From: Conyzicola nivalis
GTDB lineage: Bacteria; Actinomycetota; Actinomycetes; Actinomycetales; Microbacteriaceae
Assembly (NCBI RefSeq): GCF_014639655.1
Contig: NZ_BMGB01000002.1
Span: forward strand, 578,054 to 642,053
Reading direction: 5' to 3'
Length of the DNA stretch: 64,000 nt
A program made the position numbers and the translations under genes. Numbering within the stretch: position 1 is the first letter of the stretch; each line of letters starts with the position of its first letter. Shown here piece after piece: positions 43,605 through 52,862 of this stretch. Below the pieces are notes generated by a model, which was given only the letters and a program-made list of their open reading frames with translations, made no database searches and had not been told where the DNA came from.

Positions 43605-44480
43605 ATGAGACTCAAAAAAAGTCTAATGATCTCAGCCATCGCCCTCACCGGCGTGCTCGCGCTCAGCGCCTGCACCAACTCGGCTGAGACCGCACCCGAG
43701 GCGACCGTCGAAGAAGATGTCAGCTTCGACGAGGGAACGACCATGGCCGCGCTCAACGAGGCCGGCGAAATCACCATCGGCACCAAGTTCGACCAGCCCC
43801 TCTTCGGCCTGGCCGGCCCCGACGGCAACCCCGTCGGCTTCGACGTCGAAATCGGCAAGCTGATCGCCGCGAAGCTCGGCATCCCCGCCGACGGCATCAC
43901 CTGGACCGAGACGGTGTCCACCAACCGCGAGCCGTACATCCAGAGCGGACAGGTCGACCTCGTCATCGCGACCTACACGATCAACGACGCCCGCAAGGAA
44001 GTTGTCTCGTTCGCCGGCCCCTACTACGAGGCCGGTCAGGACATCCTGGTTCTCGAGGGCAACCCCGAGGGCATCGAAGGCCCCGAAGACCTCGAGGGCA
44101 AGAACGTCTGCAGCGTCTCCGGTTCCACCTCCGAGAAGAACCTCGCCGAGTACGGCGCCGTGGTTCTCCCGGCCGCCGGCTACAGCGACTGCCTCGAGCC
44201 CCTGCGCACCGGCGCCGTGGTCGCGGTCTCCACCGACAACGTCATCCTGGCCGGCCTCGCCGACCAGAACGAGGGCGAGTTCGAGGTTGTGAACAACCCG
44301 TTCACGCAGGAGCCCTACGGCATCGGCCTCGCGCTCGAAGACGACGAGTTCCGCGCCTGGATCAACGAGACACTCACCGAGGCGTACGACGACGGCGACT
44401 GGGAAGCCGCGTGGGAGGCAACCGCCGGAAAGGTCCTCGACCTTCCGGAGCCGCCCGCAGTAGACAACTACACGCGCTAA
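43605..44480 (+). CDS. gluB: Glutamate ABC transporter substrate-binding lipoprotein GluB
   Basis: A 291-residue lipoprotein. The signal peptide MRLKKSLMISAIALTGVLALSAC ends in the lipobox LSAC. The mature protein is a family 3 amino-acid binding protein (ITIGTKFDQPLFGLAGPDGNPVGFDVEIGKLIAAKLGI; DLVIATYTINDARKEVVSFAGPYY with the Arg that binds the ligand carboxylate; CSVSGSTSEKNL). Start ATG 43605 has AGGAGG six bases upstream. A 16-bp hairpin with a UUCG loop follows and probably sets the SBP to permease ratio. Confidence 0.93.
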   Translation: MRLKKSLMISAIALTGVLALSACTNSAETAPEATVEEDVSFDEGTTMAALNEAGEITIGTKFDQPLFGLAGPDGNPVGFDVEIGKLIAAKLGIPADGITWTETVSTNREPYIQSGQVDLVIATYTINDARKEVVSFAGPYYEAGQDILVLEGNPEGIEGPEDLEGKNVCSVSGSTSEKNLAEYGAVVLPAAGYSDCLEPLRTGAVVAVSTDNVILAGLADQNEGEFEVVNNPFTQEPYGIGLALEDDEFRAWINETLTEAYDDGDWEAAWEATAGKVLDLPEPPAVDNYTR

Positions 44481-44491
44481 CCAGCACTCAC

Positions 44492-44527
44492 GGAATGGCC
44501 CGCGCGGTTCGCCGCGCGGGCCATTCC
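44492..44527 (+). terminator. Perfect 16-bp hairpin with UUCG loop after gluB
   Basis: ggaatggcccgcgcgg (44492-44507), loop ttcg, exact complement (44512-44527). It begins 11 bases after gluB and ends 32 bases before gluC. There is no T tract. Most likely a 3' stabiliser or partial terminator. Confidence 0.75.
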
Positions 44528-44559
44528 CCAGCGAAGACAACAAGAAAGGGAGGTGGGCT

Positions 44560-45207
44560 GTGGATGCCGTAATCGAGAACCTTCCCGTATTCCTCGACGG
44601 ATTCGGGCGAACGCTCACCCTCCTCATCTTCTCCGGCGCCTCGGCGCTCGCCATCGGCATCGTCGTCGCGGCCATGCGCATCTCGCCGGTCGCGTCGTTC
44701 CGCGGTTTCGCCGCGTTCTACACCGAGATCGTGCGCAACACCCCGCTCACCCTCGTGCTGTTCTTTATGGCCGTCGTCGTGCCGTACCTCGGCATCCGGG
44801 CCGACTACTTCCCGCTCGCGACCATCGGCCTGGCGGTGTACACCTCGCCGTTCTTCGCCGAGGCCATCCGCTCGGGCATCAACGGCGTGCCGATCGGTCA
44901 GGCGGAAGCCGCACGCAGCATCGGGCTCGGCTTCGGCCAGACCCTGCGCCTCGTCGTTATGCCGCAGGCCCTGCGCATGGTCGTGCCGCCGCTCATCAAC
45001 GTCTTCATCGCTCTCACCAAGAACACCTCCGTCGCCGGCGGGTTCTTCGTGATCGAGCTCTTCGCCTCGGCGCGCGTCGTGATCAACGACCGCGGCGACG
45101 CCGTCATCGCGATCCTCATCGCGGTCGCCGTCTTCTACCTGATAGTCACCATTCCGCTCGGCCAGATCGCCGCGCGGATCGAAAAGAAGGTGGCGATCCT
45201 GCGATGA
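44560..45207 (+). CDS. gluC: Glutamate ABC transporter permease GluC
   Basis: A 215-residue permease of the HisM/GlnP family with five helices. FYTEIVRNTPLTLVLFF and the EAA motif GQAEAARSIGLGFGQTLRLVVMPQALR (residues ~110-136) are characteristic. GTG 44560 is supported by AGGGAGGT five bases upstream. It pairs with GluD, overlapping its gene by ATGA. Confidence 0.92.
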   Translation: MDAVIENLPVFLDGFGRTLTLLIFSGASALAIGIVVAAMRISPVASFRGFAAFYTEIVRNTPLTLVLFFMAVVVPYLGIRADYFPLATIGLAVYTSPFFAEAIRSGINGVPIGQAEAARSIGLGFGQTLRLVVMPQALRMVVPPLINVFIALTKNTSVAGGFFVIELFASARVVINDRGDAVIAILIAVAVFYLIVTIPLGQIAARIEKKVAILR

Positions 45208-46121
45208 GTTCCTCCGTTCTGTACGACGCCCCCGGACCCAAGGCCAGGCGTCTCTCCCGGATCATCTCCGTCATCGGCGTCGTGCTGATCCTGGGCCTCG
45301 TGGCCTGGGTCGTCACCGCCCTGGCCGCGCCGCGCGTCTCGATCAACGGCAACGTGCAGCCGAGCCTGCTCGACCCGAGCCGCTGGGACATCTTCAGCGA
45401 CGTGCAACTCTGGCTCGGCGTGGGGGAGGGCGTGCGGGCGACGCTCGCGATGTTCGTCGCCGGCGCCATCGGCGCGCTGCTCATCGGCCTGCTGTTCTGC
45501 TTCGGCCGGATCTCGAACACCAGGTGGATCCGCGTCCCGGTGTCGATCCTGCTCGAGTTCTTCCGTGGCATCCCGGTCCTGCTGCTTATGCTGTTCACCC
45601 TGCTGGTGTTCAGCACGGGTTCCTACTGGGCCGGCGTCATCGGTCTCGCTGTCTACAACGGTGCGATCATCGGCGAGGCGCTGCGCGCCGGCGTCAACTC
45701 GCTGCCCAAGGGCCAACGCGAGTCGGGACTGGCCATCGGGCTGACTCCGCTGCAGACCAGGCTCAAGATCGAGTTCCCGCAGGCGTTCCGCCAGATGCTG
45801 CCGATCATCATCGCCCAGCTGGTCGTGCTGCTCAAGGACACCTCGCTCGCCTACGTGATCGCGTACCCCGAGCTCCTGCGTCGCACCATGAACTACCTCG
45901 TCAACTACTACGGCGAGAGCTACCGGTTCTCGCTGTTCGTCATCACGTTGGCGATCTACCTCGGCATCAACCTGCTGCTCTCGTGGGTCGCGCGCATCGT
46001 CGCGCGACGCACCGCGGGCGGGCGCAAGAGGAAAGGTCCGCGAAAGACGGTCGGCGAGCCGGTGCTGCTGGATCCCGACGCGGGTGCCACCGCCGGCGGC
46101 GGCCTCGGCGGTTCGCGCTAA
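45204..46121 (+). CDS. gluD: Glutamate ABC transporter permease GluD
   Basis: A 305-residue permease, longer than GluC because of an N-terminal helix and ~50-residue loop (SINGNVQPSLLDPSRW) and a basic C-terminal tail (ARRTAGGRKRKGPRK, then a Gly-rich end). EFFRGIPVLLLML and the EAA loop KGQRESGLAIGLTPLQTRLKIEFPQAFRQ (about 170-198) mark the family. The four-gene unit ends here, 24 bases before pheS. Confidence 0.92.
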   Translation: MSSSVLYDAPGPKARRLSRIISVIGVVLILGLVAWVVTALAAPRVSINGNVQPSLLDPSRWDIFSDVQLWLGVGEGVRATLAMFVAGAIGALLIGLLFCFGRISNTRWIRVPVSILLEFFRGIPVLLLMLFTLLVFSTGSYWAGVIGLAVYNGAIIGEALRAGVNSLPKGQRESGLAIGLTPLQTRLKIEFPQAFRQMLPIIIAQLVVLLKDTSLAYVIAYPELLRRTMNYLVNYYGESYRFSLFVITLAIYLGINLLLSWVARIVARRTAGGRKRKGPRKTVGEPVLLDPDAGATAGGGLGGSR

Positions 46122-46131
46122 CCGTTCCCGC

Positions 46132-46137
46132 TAAACT
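46132..46137 (+). promoter_or_regulatory. -10 element (TAAACT) of pheS
   Basis: TAAACT ends eight bases before GTG 46146; the other in-frame GTG (46140) is too close, so the box also decides the start. No classical tRNA-dependent or peptide attenuator is visible. Confidence 0.55.
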
Positions 46138-46145
46138 CGGTGCTT

Positions 46146-47186
46146 GTGTCAGAACCCACCCAGATCACCGAAGAAGCCGTCGCAGCGGCGGTCGACGCCG
46201 CCCTCGCCGCGGTCGCAGCCACCACGACGGTGAGCGAACTCAAGCTCGCCCGCGCCGCGCACACGGGGGAGACCTCGACGCTCGCCCAGCTCAACGCGCT
46301 GATGCGCAGCGTGCCCGGCGACCAGAAGGCCGCGGCCGGGAAACTCGTTGGCCAGGCCCGCGGCACCGTGAACCAGGCGGTCGCCGCTCGCGAAGCCGAG
46401 CTGGCCGTCGCCGAGGAGAGCGCGAAGCTCGCCGCGGAGGCGGTAGACGTGACCGCCGTCCCCCTGCGCTGGACGGGCGGAGCGCGTCATCCGATCTCTC
46501 TCCTGATGGAGAAAACGAGCGACATCTTCGTCGGCATGGGCTGGGAGATCGCGGAGGGACCCGAGCTCGAGAACGAGTGGTTCAACTTCGACGCGCTCAA
46601 CTTCGACGAGGACCACCCGGCCCGCGCCATGCAAGACACCTTCTTCGTCGACCCGGTCGACTCGCACCTCGTGCTGCGCACGCACACGAGCCCGGTGCAG
46701 GTCCGTTCGCTGCTCGGCCGTGAGCTGCCCGTCTACATCGTCGCGCCCGGCCGCGTCTACCGCACCGACGAGCTCGACGCCACGCACACCCCCGTGTTCC
46801 ACCAGATCGAGGGCATCGCGATCGACAAGGGCCTGACGATGGCGCACCTGCGCGGCACGCTCGAGCACCTCGCCCGCGCGCTCTTCGGCGAGGGCGCGCA
46901 GATCCGCCTGCGCCCCAACTTCTTCCCGTTCACCGAACCCAGCGCCGAGATGGACGTCTGGCAGCCGAACGCCAAGGGCGGCGCGCGCTGGGTGGAGTGG
47001 GGCGGATGCGGGATGGTCAACCGCAACGTGCTTCGCGCGGCCGGCATCGACCCCGACGAATACCAGGGCTTCGCGTTCGGTCTGGGCATCGACCGTACGC
47101 TGCAGTTCCGCAATGACATGAACGACATGAGAGACATGGTCGAGGGCGATATCCGCTTCAGCCAGCAGTTCGGAATGGTGGTCTGA
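46146..47186 (+). CDS. pheS: Phenylalanine--tRNA ligase alpha subunit
   Basis: A ~346-residue class II synthetase subunit. The N-terminal coiled coil (~1-85) contacts tRNA-Phe. The catalytic domain has motif 1 (HPISLLMEKTSDIFVGMGWEIAEGPELE), motif 2 (FHQIEGIAIDKGLTMAHLRGTLE with RPNFFPFTEPSAEMDV) and motif 3 (GFAFGLGIDRTLQFRNDMND). GTG 46146 is chosen from the promoter spacing and homologue starts. It overlaps pheT by one base, and the products form the alpha2-beta2 enzyme. Confidence 0.96.
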   Translation: MSEPTQITEEAVAAAVDAALAAVAATTTVSELKLARAAHTGETSTLAQLNALMRSVPGDQKAAAGKLVGQARGTVNQAVAAREAELAVAEESAKLAAEAVDVTAVPLRWTGGARHPISLLMEKTSDIFVGMGWEIAEGPELENEWFNFDALNFDEDHPARAMQDTFFVDPVDSHLVLRTHTSPVQVRSLLGRELPVYIVAPGRVYRTDELDATHTPVFHQIEGIAIDKGLTMAHLRGTLEHLARALFGEGAQIRLRPNFFPFTEPSAEMDVWQPNAKGGARWVEWGGCGMVNRNVLRAAGIDPDEYQGFAFGLGIDRTLQFRNDMNDMRDMVEGDIRFSQQFGMVV

Positions 47187-49732
47187 TGCGTATCCCCGTC
47201 AGCTGGCTCGGCGAGTACGTCGACCTGCCCGAAGATGTCTCCGTCGAGCACCTGCACGCCGCCCTGGTCAAGGTCGGCTTCGAGGAGGAGGGCTTCCACG
47301 GATTCGATCTCACCGGCCCGGTCGTCGTCGGCCAGGTCCTGGAGTTCACCCCCGAGGCGCAGACCAACGGCAAGACCATCAACTGGTGCCAGGTCGACGT
47401 CGGAGAAGCCGAGCCCCGCGGCATCGTCTGCGGCGCGCACAACTTCGCGGTCGGCGACAAAGTCGTCGTGTCGCTGCCCGGCGCGGTGCTGCCCGGCCCG
47501 TTCCCCATCGCGGCGCGCAAGACCTACGGCCACGTCTCCGACGGAATGATCGCCTCGGCCCGCGAGCTCGGCCTCGGCGAAGAGCACGACGGCATCCTGG
47601 TGCTGGGCAGCCTCGGCCTCGACCCCGAGGTCGGCGCCGACGCGATCGACCTGCTCGGCCTGCACGACTTCGCGGTGGAGATCAACGTCACGCCCGACCG
47701 CGGCTACGCGCTCTCGCTGCGCGGCGTCGCCCGCGAGTACTCGCACTCCACGGGCGCGGCCTTCCGCGACCCTGCGCGGTGGAGCTATGGAAATCGCGCC
47801 AGCGATTTCGCGACCCCAGCGCCGACTGAGCCTGCGAAGGAGGGCTCGGTCCCGACCGGCTTCCCCGTCACCATCGACGACACCGCGCCCATCCGCGGCC
47901 GCGCCGGCGTCTCGGTGTTCGAGGCTCGCGTCGTGCGCGGCATCGACGCCACCCGCCCGACCCCGCCGTGGATGGTCGCGCGCCTCGCCCTCGCCGGCGT
48001 GCGCTCGATCTCGCTGCCGGTCGACATCACGAACTACGTCATGTTCGAGCTCGGCCAGCCGATCCACGGCTACGACCTCGACACGCTCACGGGCGGCATC
48101 ACCGTCCGCCGCGCCACGGCCGGCGAGAAGTTCGAGACGCTCGACGGAAAGGTGCGCTCGCTCGACGTCGAAGACCTGCTCGTCACCGACGAGTCCGGCC
48201 CGATCGGCCTCGCCGGCGTGATGGGCGGCGCGAAGACCGAGATGACGACCGGCACCGTCGACGTGCTCATCGAGGCGGGAAACTGGGAGCCGGTCTCGAT
48301 CGCGCGCACCGCCCGCCGCCACAAGCTTCCCAGCGAGGCGGCCAAGCGGTACGAGCGCGGCGTCGATCCCGCCGTCGCCGCGCCCGCGGTCGCCCGTGTC
48401 GCCCAGCTGCTCGTCGAACTGGCCGGCGGCACCGTCGACACGCTCGGCTCCAGCTACAACGCCGCCACCGTGCCCGCTCCGATCGAGCTCCCGGCCGACT
48501 ACGCCGCGAAACTGATGGGAGTCGACTACACGGCAGACGAGATCAAGTCGTCGCTCACCACGATCGGCGCCGACCTCTCCGCGTCATCCGGCTCGTACAC
48601 CGTCACCCCGCCTTCGTGGCGACCCGACCTCACCGACAAGGCCACCCTCGTCGAGGAGATCGCCCGCATCGTCGGCTACGACCGCATCCCGTCGGTGCTG
48701 CCCGTCGCGCCCCCCGGCCGCGGACTCACCCGCTCGCAGCAACTGCGCCGCTCGGCGTCGCGGGCGCTCGCGGGCGGCGGCCTCACCGAGGTGCTCTCCT
48801 ACTCGTTCGTCACCAGCGCGAGCAACGAGCTCTTCGGCTCGGCGACCGGCGGCCCGGTGCCCGCGATCAAGCTCGCCAACCCGCTCGACAGCGAGTTCGG
48901 CTGGATGCGCACCTCCGTGCTGCCCGGACTCATCGACGCCGCCCGCCGCAACCTGTCGCGCGGTCTCACCGACCTCGCGCTGTTCGAGGTCGGGCTGGTC
49001 TTCCAGCCGGTCGCGGGCGAGACCTACGGCAGCGGACCGCTGCCCGTCGGCAACGCGCGCCCGAGCGACGAGACCCTGCTCGCGCTCAACGCCGGAATCC
49101 CGCCGCAGCCGTGGCACGTCGGCGCGCTGTTCCTCGGCGACGCCGTCGTCAAGCAGCCGGGTCTCACCGCCGTGCGCACGGGAGTGGCCGACGCGATCGC
49201 GGCGGCACACCAGCTGGCCCTCGCGGTCGGCGCGACCATCACCGTGCGGCAGGGCAGCCACCAGGCCATGCACCCGGGGCGCACCGCCGAACTCTGGGCG
49301 GGGGACACCCTCGTCGGCTACGCGGGCGAGCTGCTGCCCGCGATCGCCGACGACCGCGACCTTCCCCGCGTCGTCGCGTTGCTCGAGGTCGACCTCGACG
49401 CGCTCATCGACAGCACCAGCGACGAGGTGACGCCGACTCCGATCGTCTCGTTCCCGGCGGCGACGCAGGACCTGTCGGTCGTCGTCTCGGATGCCACGCC
49501 CGCCGGCGACGTGCTCGCGACGGTCATCGAGGGCGCCGGTTCGCTGCTCGAGAGCGCCCGACTCGTCGACGACTACCGCGGCACCGGCATCGAGCCGGGG
49601 TCGAAGTCGCTGACCTTCGCGCTGCGCTTCCGGGCGTCCGACCGCACGCTCACCGCCGCCGAAGCCACCGAGGCGAAGACCGCCGCGGTCGAACTCGCCG
49701 CGTCCCGCTTCGGGGCGTCCCTGCGCGAGTAA
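47186..49732 (+). CDS. pheT: Phenylalanine--tRNA ligase beta subunit
   Basis: An 848-residue subunit of normal bacterial length. Residues 1-150 carry the EMAP-like tRNA-binding domain (VVVGQVLEFTPEAQTNGKTINWCQVD); ~220-400 the B3/B4 editing domain; ~400-480 B5 (DYTADEIKSSLTTIGADL); ~490-700 the catalytic-like core (EEIARIVGYDRIPSVLP); ~755-848 the ferredoxin-fold anticodon-binding domain (FPAATQDLSVVV). Residues ~214-220 are encoded by a degenerate dispersed repeat that has been accepted in frame in the linker before B3. Followed by a strong hairpin. Confidence 0.95.
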   Translation: MRIPVSWLGEYVDLPEDVSVEHLHAALVKVGFEEEGFHGFDLTGPVVVGQVLEFTPEAQTNGKTINWCQVDVGEAEPRGIVCGAHNFAVGDKVVVSLPGAVLPGPFPIAARKTYGHVSDGMIASARELGLGEEHDGILVLGSLGLDPEVGADAIDLLGLHDFAVEINVTPDRGYALSLRGVAREYSHSTGAAFRDPARWSYGNRASDFATPAPTEPAKEGSVPTGFPVTIDDTAPIRGRAGVSVFEARVVRGIDATRPTPPWMVARLALAGVRSISLPVDITNYVMFELGQPIHGYDLDTLTGGITVRRATAGEKFETLDGKVRSLDVEDLLVTDESGPIGLAGVMGGAKTEMTTGTVDVLIEAGNWEPVSIARTARRHKLPSEAAKRYERGVDPAVAAPAVARVAQLLVELAGGTVDTLGSSYNAATVPAPIELPADYAAKLMGVDYTADEIKSSLTTIGADLSASSGSYTVTPPSWRPDLTDKATLVEEIARIVGYDRIPSVLPVAPPGRGLTRSQQLRRSASRALAGGGLTEVLSYSFVTSASNELFGSATGGPVPAIKLANPLDSEFGWMRTSVLPGLIDAARRNLSRGLTDLALFEVGLVFQPVAGETYGSGPLPVGNARPSDETLLALNAGIPPQPWHVGALFLGDAVVKQPGLTAVRTGVADAIAAAHQLALAVGATITVRQGSHQAMHPGRTAELWAGDTLVGYAGELLPAIADDRDLPRVVALLEVDLDALIDSTSDEVTPTPIVSFPAATQDLSVVVSDATPAGDVLATVIEGAGSLLESARLVDDYRGTGIEPGSKSLTFALRFRASDRTLTAAEATEAKTAAVELAASRFGASLRE
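47826..47844. repeat. Dispersed repeat, degenerate copy C inside pheT
   Basis: ctgagcctgcgaaggaggg is related to the 19-mer at 305 and 53778 (one base missing, then diverged). It encodes TEPAKEG in the linker between the PheT tRNA-binding and editing domains, without breaking the frame. Confidence 0.45.
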
Positions 49733-49746
49733 ACGCCGCTCACTCG

Positions 49747-49789
49747 CGGCATATTGCTGTTCCGGAGCCCCCGGAACAGCAATATGCCG
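49747..49789. terminator. Bidirectional terminator between pheT and DUF937 gene
   Basis: A perfect 19-bp stem (cggcatattgctgttccgg and complement) with loop agccc, 14 bases after pheT and 32 bases after the end of the converging DUF937 gene. Its AT-containing core differs from the surrounding GC-rich DNA. Confidence 0.8.
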
Positions 49790-49821
49790 CCGATGAGCGC
49801 CGCACTAGCGAGTGCGGGCCG

Positions 49822-50358
49822 CTACTTCTTGCCGCCACCCAGCAGCCCGCCGAGCAAGCCGCCGAGCACGTCTCCGCCGCCCTTGCCGCCGGCCGCACCA
49901 CCGAGGAGCCCGCCAAGCAGGTCACCGATTCCGCCCGAACCGGAGGCCGCGGCATCCGTCGACTTCTTCTTGTTCAGAAACTGCGACGCGAGCCAGCTCA
50001 GCACGATCGGGGCGACGATCGGCAGGATCTTCGCGATGATCGACTCGTCGGCCTTCGCAGTCTTGCTCACCGCCGACACGACCTTGTCCTTGTTCGACCC
50101 GAAGACGTTGCGCACGATCTTCTCCCCGTCGTCCGTGTCGATCTCGTCCACCGCGGCAGGGGTGCGGCCCTCGTGTTTGACCAGCGCCTTCTCCAGCGAG
50201 GCGGCGCCCGCCTTGTCTTTCGAGTTCGCCGAAAGTCCGGCGACGATCGTGGGCAGCACCTTCTCCACCGCGTCGCGCGCGACATCGTCGTCGACGCCGA
50301 GCTTCCTCGCGATCTGGCCGATGGGGATCTGCTTGAGCAGTCCGTCGAGGTCTGACAT
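49822..50358 (-). CDS. DUF937 domain-containing protein
   Basis: A 178-residue protein. The N-terminal ~90 residues form the DUF937 helical domain (IGQIARKLGVDDDVARDAVEKVLPTIVAGLSAN, then SLEKALVKHEG). A more hydrophobic helix near 110-130 (IIAKILPIVAPIVLSWLASQFL) and a low-complexity C-terminus of repeated GGLLGG units (GDLLGGLLGGAAGG, DVLGGLLGGLLGGGKK) follow. Function unknown; a fold related to YidB-type proteins is known for the family. ATG start with GGAGT upstream. Single gene between pheT and arg operon, on the opposite strand. Confidence 0.85.
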   Translation of the reverse strand: MSDLDGLLKQIPIGQIARKLGVDDDVARDAVEKVLPTIVAGLSANSKDKAGAASLEKALVKHEGRTPAAVDEIDTDDGEKIVRNVFGSNKDKVVSAVSKTAKADESIIAKILPIVAPIVLSWLASQFLNKKKSTDAAASGSGGIGDLLGGLLGGAAGGKGGGDVLGGLLGGLLGGGKK

Positions 50359-50460
50359 GGGGACTCCTGACTGTCTGCGATTCGCGGATGCGACCGCTCT
50401 GTCACGCTAGCGAGACACCGCTCGGTGCAACAAACGGCAATCGAGGATTCGGCCGACAGG

Positions 50461-50475
50461 TGTAGCGCTGCTACA
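50461..50475. promoter_or_regulatory. 15-bp palindrome TGTAGC-gct-GCTACA
   Basis: A perfect 6-bp dyad with a 3-base centre, 103 bases from the DUF937 start (minus strand) and 187 bases before argC. The right arm includes TACAGT, a possible plus-strand -10. Operator function is a guess. Confidence 0.35.
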
Positions 50476-50649
50476 GTCGGCAGGTGGCCACTCTTCGCAA
50501 CGCAGTCTCGATCAGCACAATGCTGTCATTCGGGCTGCGACGTCGCGCCACCTCCGAGCGACTCTAGGCGTCGAGTTCGCGACCCGGGTCGATGCATTCC
50601 CCGGTATCCGTCGCTCTCGCCGCCGCCTCATTCCCTCGTCCCCACTGAA

Positions 50650-50655
50650 TAAGGT
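50650..50655 (+). promoter_or_regulatory. -10 element (TAAGGT) of leaderless argC
   Basis: TAAGGT ends six bases before ATG 50662; no ribosome-binding sequence lies between. Likely promoter of the argCJBDF unit. Confidence 0.6.
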
Positions 50656-50661
50656 TGAGTC

Positions 50662-51708
50662 ATGTCACTTTCCGTTGCCGTCGCCGGCGCAAGCGGCTAC
50701 GCCGGGGGTGAGCTCCTGCGGTTGTTGGCCGCGCATCCGGAGTTCACCGTCACCACCGTCACCGCGTTCCAGAACGCCGGCCAGCCGCTCATCGCGCTGC
50801 AGCCCCACCTCCGTTCCCTCTCCCACCTGACGCTCGTCGAGACGACGCCGCAGAACCTCGCCGGTCACGACGTCGTCTTCCTCGCCCTGCCGCACGGCAA
50901 GTCGGGCGAAATCACCGCGGCCCTGCCCGACGGCACGCTCGTGATCGACTGCGGCGCCGACCACCGTCTCACCAGCGAGTCCGACTGGGCAGCGTTCTAC
51001 GGCGGCGAGTATTTCGGCGCCTGGACCTACGGCCTGCCCGAGCTGCTGCACGCCGACGGTTCCAAGCACCGTGACGAGCTCGTCGGGGCCACGCGCATCG
51101 CGGTTCCCGGATGCAACGTGACCGCCATTTCCCTGGGACTCGCGCCCGGCATCCAATCGGGCCTGCTCGAGGGCGACGACCTCGTGGCCGTGCTCGCCGT
51201 CGGCCCGTCCGGTGCCGGCAAGGCACTGAAGACGAACCTGCTGGCGAGCGAGATCCTCGGTTCGGCCTCCGCCTACGGCGTCGGCGGCACGCATCGGCAC
51301 ACCCCCGAGATCGTGCAGAACCTGACCCTCGCCGGCGGCACCGACGTGGGCATCTCGTTCACCCCGATGCTCGTGCCGATGAGCCGCGGCATCCTGGCAA
51401 CCTCGACGGCGAAGCTCAAGCCGGGAGTCACCGCCGCGCAGGTCCGTGAGGCGTTCGAGGCCGCCTACGCCGACGAGCCGTTCGTGCACGTGCTGCCCGC
51501 CGGCGAGTTCCCCCGCACGGCCGACACCGTCGGCGCCAACACGGCGCTCGTCGGCATCGCGGTCGACGAGGCCACGCGCAGGGTGGTCACGGTCACCGCC
51601 ATCGACAACCTCGTGAAGGGCACGGCGGGAGCCGCCATCCAATCCGCCAACATCGCCCTCGGCTTCGCCGAAACGACCGGCCTGAGCACCAATGGAGTAG
51701 CACCGTGA
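50662..51708 (+). CDS. argC: N-acetyl-gamma-glutamyl-phosphate reductase
   Basis: A 348-residue NADP-dependent reductase, third step of arginine synthesis. The N-terminal Rossmann motif is [16 protein letters not shown], the active-site Cys is C151 in AVPGCNVTA, and [10 protein letters not shown] carries the catalytic His region. First gene of argCJBDF. Its stop overlaps the argJ GTG by four bases. Confidence 0.96.
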   Translation: MSLSVAVAGASGYAGGELLRLLAAHPEFTVTTVTAFQNAGQPLIALQPHLRSLSHLTLVETTPQNLAGHDVVFLALPHGKSGEITAALPDGTLVIDCGADHRLTSESDWAAFYGGEYFGAWTYGLPELLHADGSKHRDELVGATRIAVPGCNVTAISLGLAPGIQSGLLEGDDLVAVLAVGPSGAGKALKTNLLASEILGSASAYGVGGTHRHTPEIVQNLTLAGGTDVGISFTPMLVPMSRGILATSTAKLKPGVTAAQVREAFEAAYADEPFVHVLPAGEFPRTADTVGANTALVGIAVDEATRRVVTVTAIDNLVKGTAGAAIQSANIALGFAETTGLSTNGVAP

Positions 51709-52862
51709 GCGTCACCAATGCGGCCGGATTCGTCGCCGCCGGCGTGGTCGCCGGACTGAAGAGCACCGGCAAGAACGACGTCGCCCTCGTGCAGAACCTC
51801 GGCCCGAACAAGGCCGCGGCCGTGGTGTTCACCAGCAACCGCGCCAAGGCCAACCCCATCATCTGGTCGCAGCAGGTCATCGGCGACGGCATCGTCGAGG
51901 CGATCGTGCTCAACTCGGGCGGGGCCAACTGCTACACGGGGGCGTTCGGCTTCCAGACCACCCACGCCACGGCCGAGGCGGTCGCCGAGGGCCTCGGCGT
52001 CTCGGCCGGCGACGTGCTCGTCTGCTCCACCGGCCTCATCGGGGTGGGCGGACAGGACTTCCGCGACAAGGTCATCGGCGGGGTCGCCACCGCGATCCCC
52101 GCCCTGAACGACGACGGCGGGCACGACGCAGCCCTCGCGATCATGACCACCGACTCGAAGCCGAAGGAAGCCGTCGTGCAGGGCGCCGGCTGGTCGGTCG
52201 GAGGCATGGCGAAAGGCGCCGGCATGCTCGCCCCGGGCCTCGCCACGATGCTCGTCGTCATCACCACCGACGCGCTGCTCTCTTCCGCGGATCTCGACGC
52301 CGCGCTGCGTTCGGCGACCCGGGTGACGTTCGACCGGCTCGACTCCGACGGCTGCATGTCGACCAACGACCAGGTCTCTCTGCTCTCGAGCGGGGCATCC
52401 GGTGTCTCGCCGAGCCTCGAGGTGTTCACCGCCGCGGTCACCGCCGTGTGCGCCGACCTGGCCGCGCAGCTGCAGGCCGACGCCGAGGGCGCGAGCCACA
52501 ACATCTCGATCGAGACGATCAACGCCGCGAGCGAAGACGACGCCGTGGAGGTGGGCCGCTCGGTGGCCCGCAACAACCTGTTCAAGGCGGCCGTCTTCGG
52601 CAACGACCCCAACTGGGGCCGCGTGCTCGCCGCCATCGGAACCACGACCGCCGAGTTCGACCCCTACGACGTCGACGTCACCATGAACGGTGTGCGCGTC
52701 TGCCGTTCGGGCGAACCCGACCGGCCGGCCGACGACGTCGACCTCACACCGCGGGCCACGCACGTGCTCATCGACCTGAAGGTCGGCACGGCCACCGCGA
52801 CGATCCTCACCAACGACCTCACGCACGACTACGTGCACGAGAACAGCGCGTACTCCAGCTGA
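51705..52862 (+). CDS. argJ: Bifunctional glutamate N-acetyltransferase/amino-acid acetyltransferase ArgJ
   Basis: A 385-residue Ntn-type enzyme that self-cleaves into two chains and recycles acetyl groups from N-acetylornithine to glutamate. The cleavage site is before T181 (LATMLVVIT). The residues before it read [13 protein letters not shown] where many ArgJ proteins have [21 protein letters not shown] (SGGANCYTG), CSTGLIG and [31 protein letters not shown] are further family motifs. Whether it also uses acetyl-CoA cannot be read. Overlaps argC, and argB starts at its stop codon. Confidence 0.95.
   Translation: MSVTNAAGFVAAGVVAGLKSTGKNDVALVQNLGPNKAAAVVFTSNRAKANPIIWSQQVIGDGIVEAIVLNSGGANCYTGAFGFQTTHATAEAVAEGLGVSAGDVLVCSTGLIGVGGQDFRDKVIGGVATAIPALNDDGGHDAALAIMTTDSKPKEAVVQGAGWSVGGMAKGAGMLAPGLATMLVVITTDALLSSADLDAALRSATRVTFDRLDSDGCMSTNDQVSLLSSGASGVSPSLEVFTAAVTAVCADLAAQLQADAEGASHNISIETINAASEDDAVEVGRSVARNNLFKAAVFGNDPNWGRVLAAIGTTTAEFDPYDVDVTMNGVRVCRSGEPDRPADDVDLTPRATHVLIDLKVGTATATILTNDLTHDYVHENSAYSS

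Larger units (their letters stand above)
50359..50661. other. 303-base intergenic region between DUF937 gene and argC
   Basis: No gene is convincing here; a 75-codon plus-strand frame (50425-50652) is Arg/Ser-rich, lacks family features and would run into the argC promoter. The region holds a TGTAGC-gct-GCTACA palindrome (50461-50475), the DUF937 promoter side and the argC -10. A weak TGCATT at about 50593 is the only trace of an ARG-box-like half-site. Confidence 0.5.

Noticed and set aside
49905..49935. Tandem repeat array in the DUF937 gene as a CRISPR or satellite
   Set aside because: It is the coding DNA of short GGLLGG repeats with varying codons; units are too short and irregular for CRISPR.
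50570..50640. tRNA-like TTCG segment (gagttcgcgacc) before argC
   Set aside because: No acceptor stem, anticodon arm or T-arm of proper length can be drawn.
50425..50652. 75-codon plus-strand frame before argC
   Set aside because: Arg/Ser-rich, no ribosome-binding site, and it covers the argC promoter.
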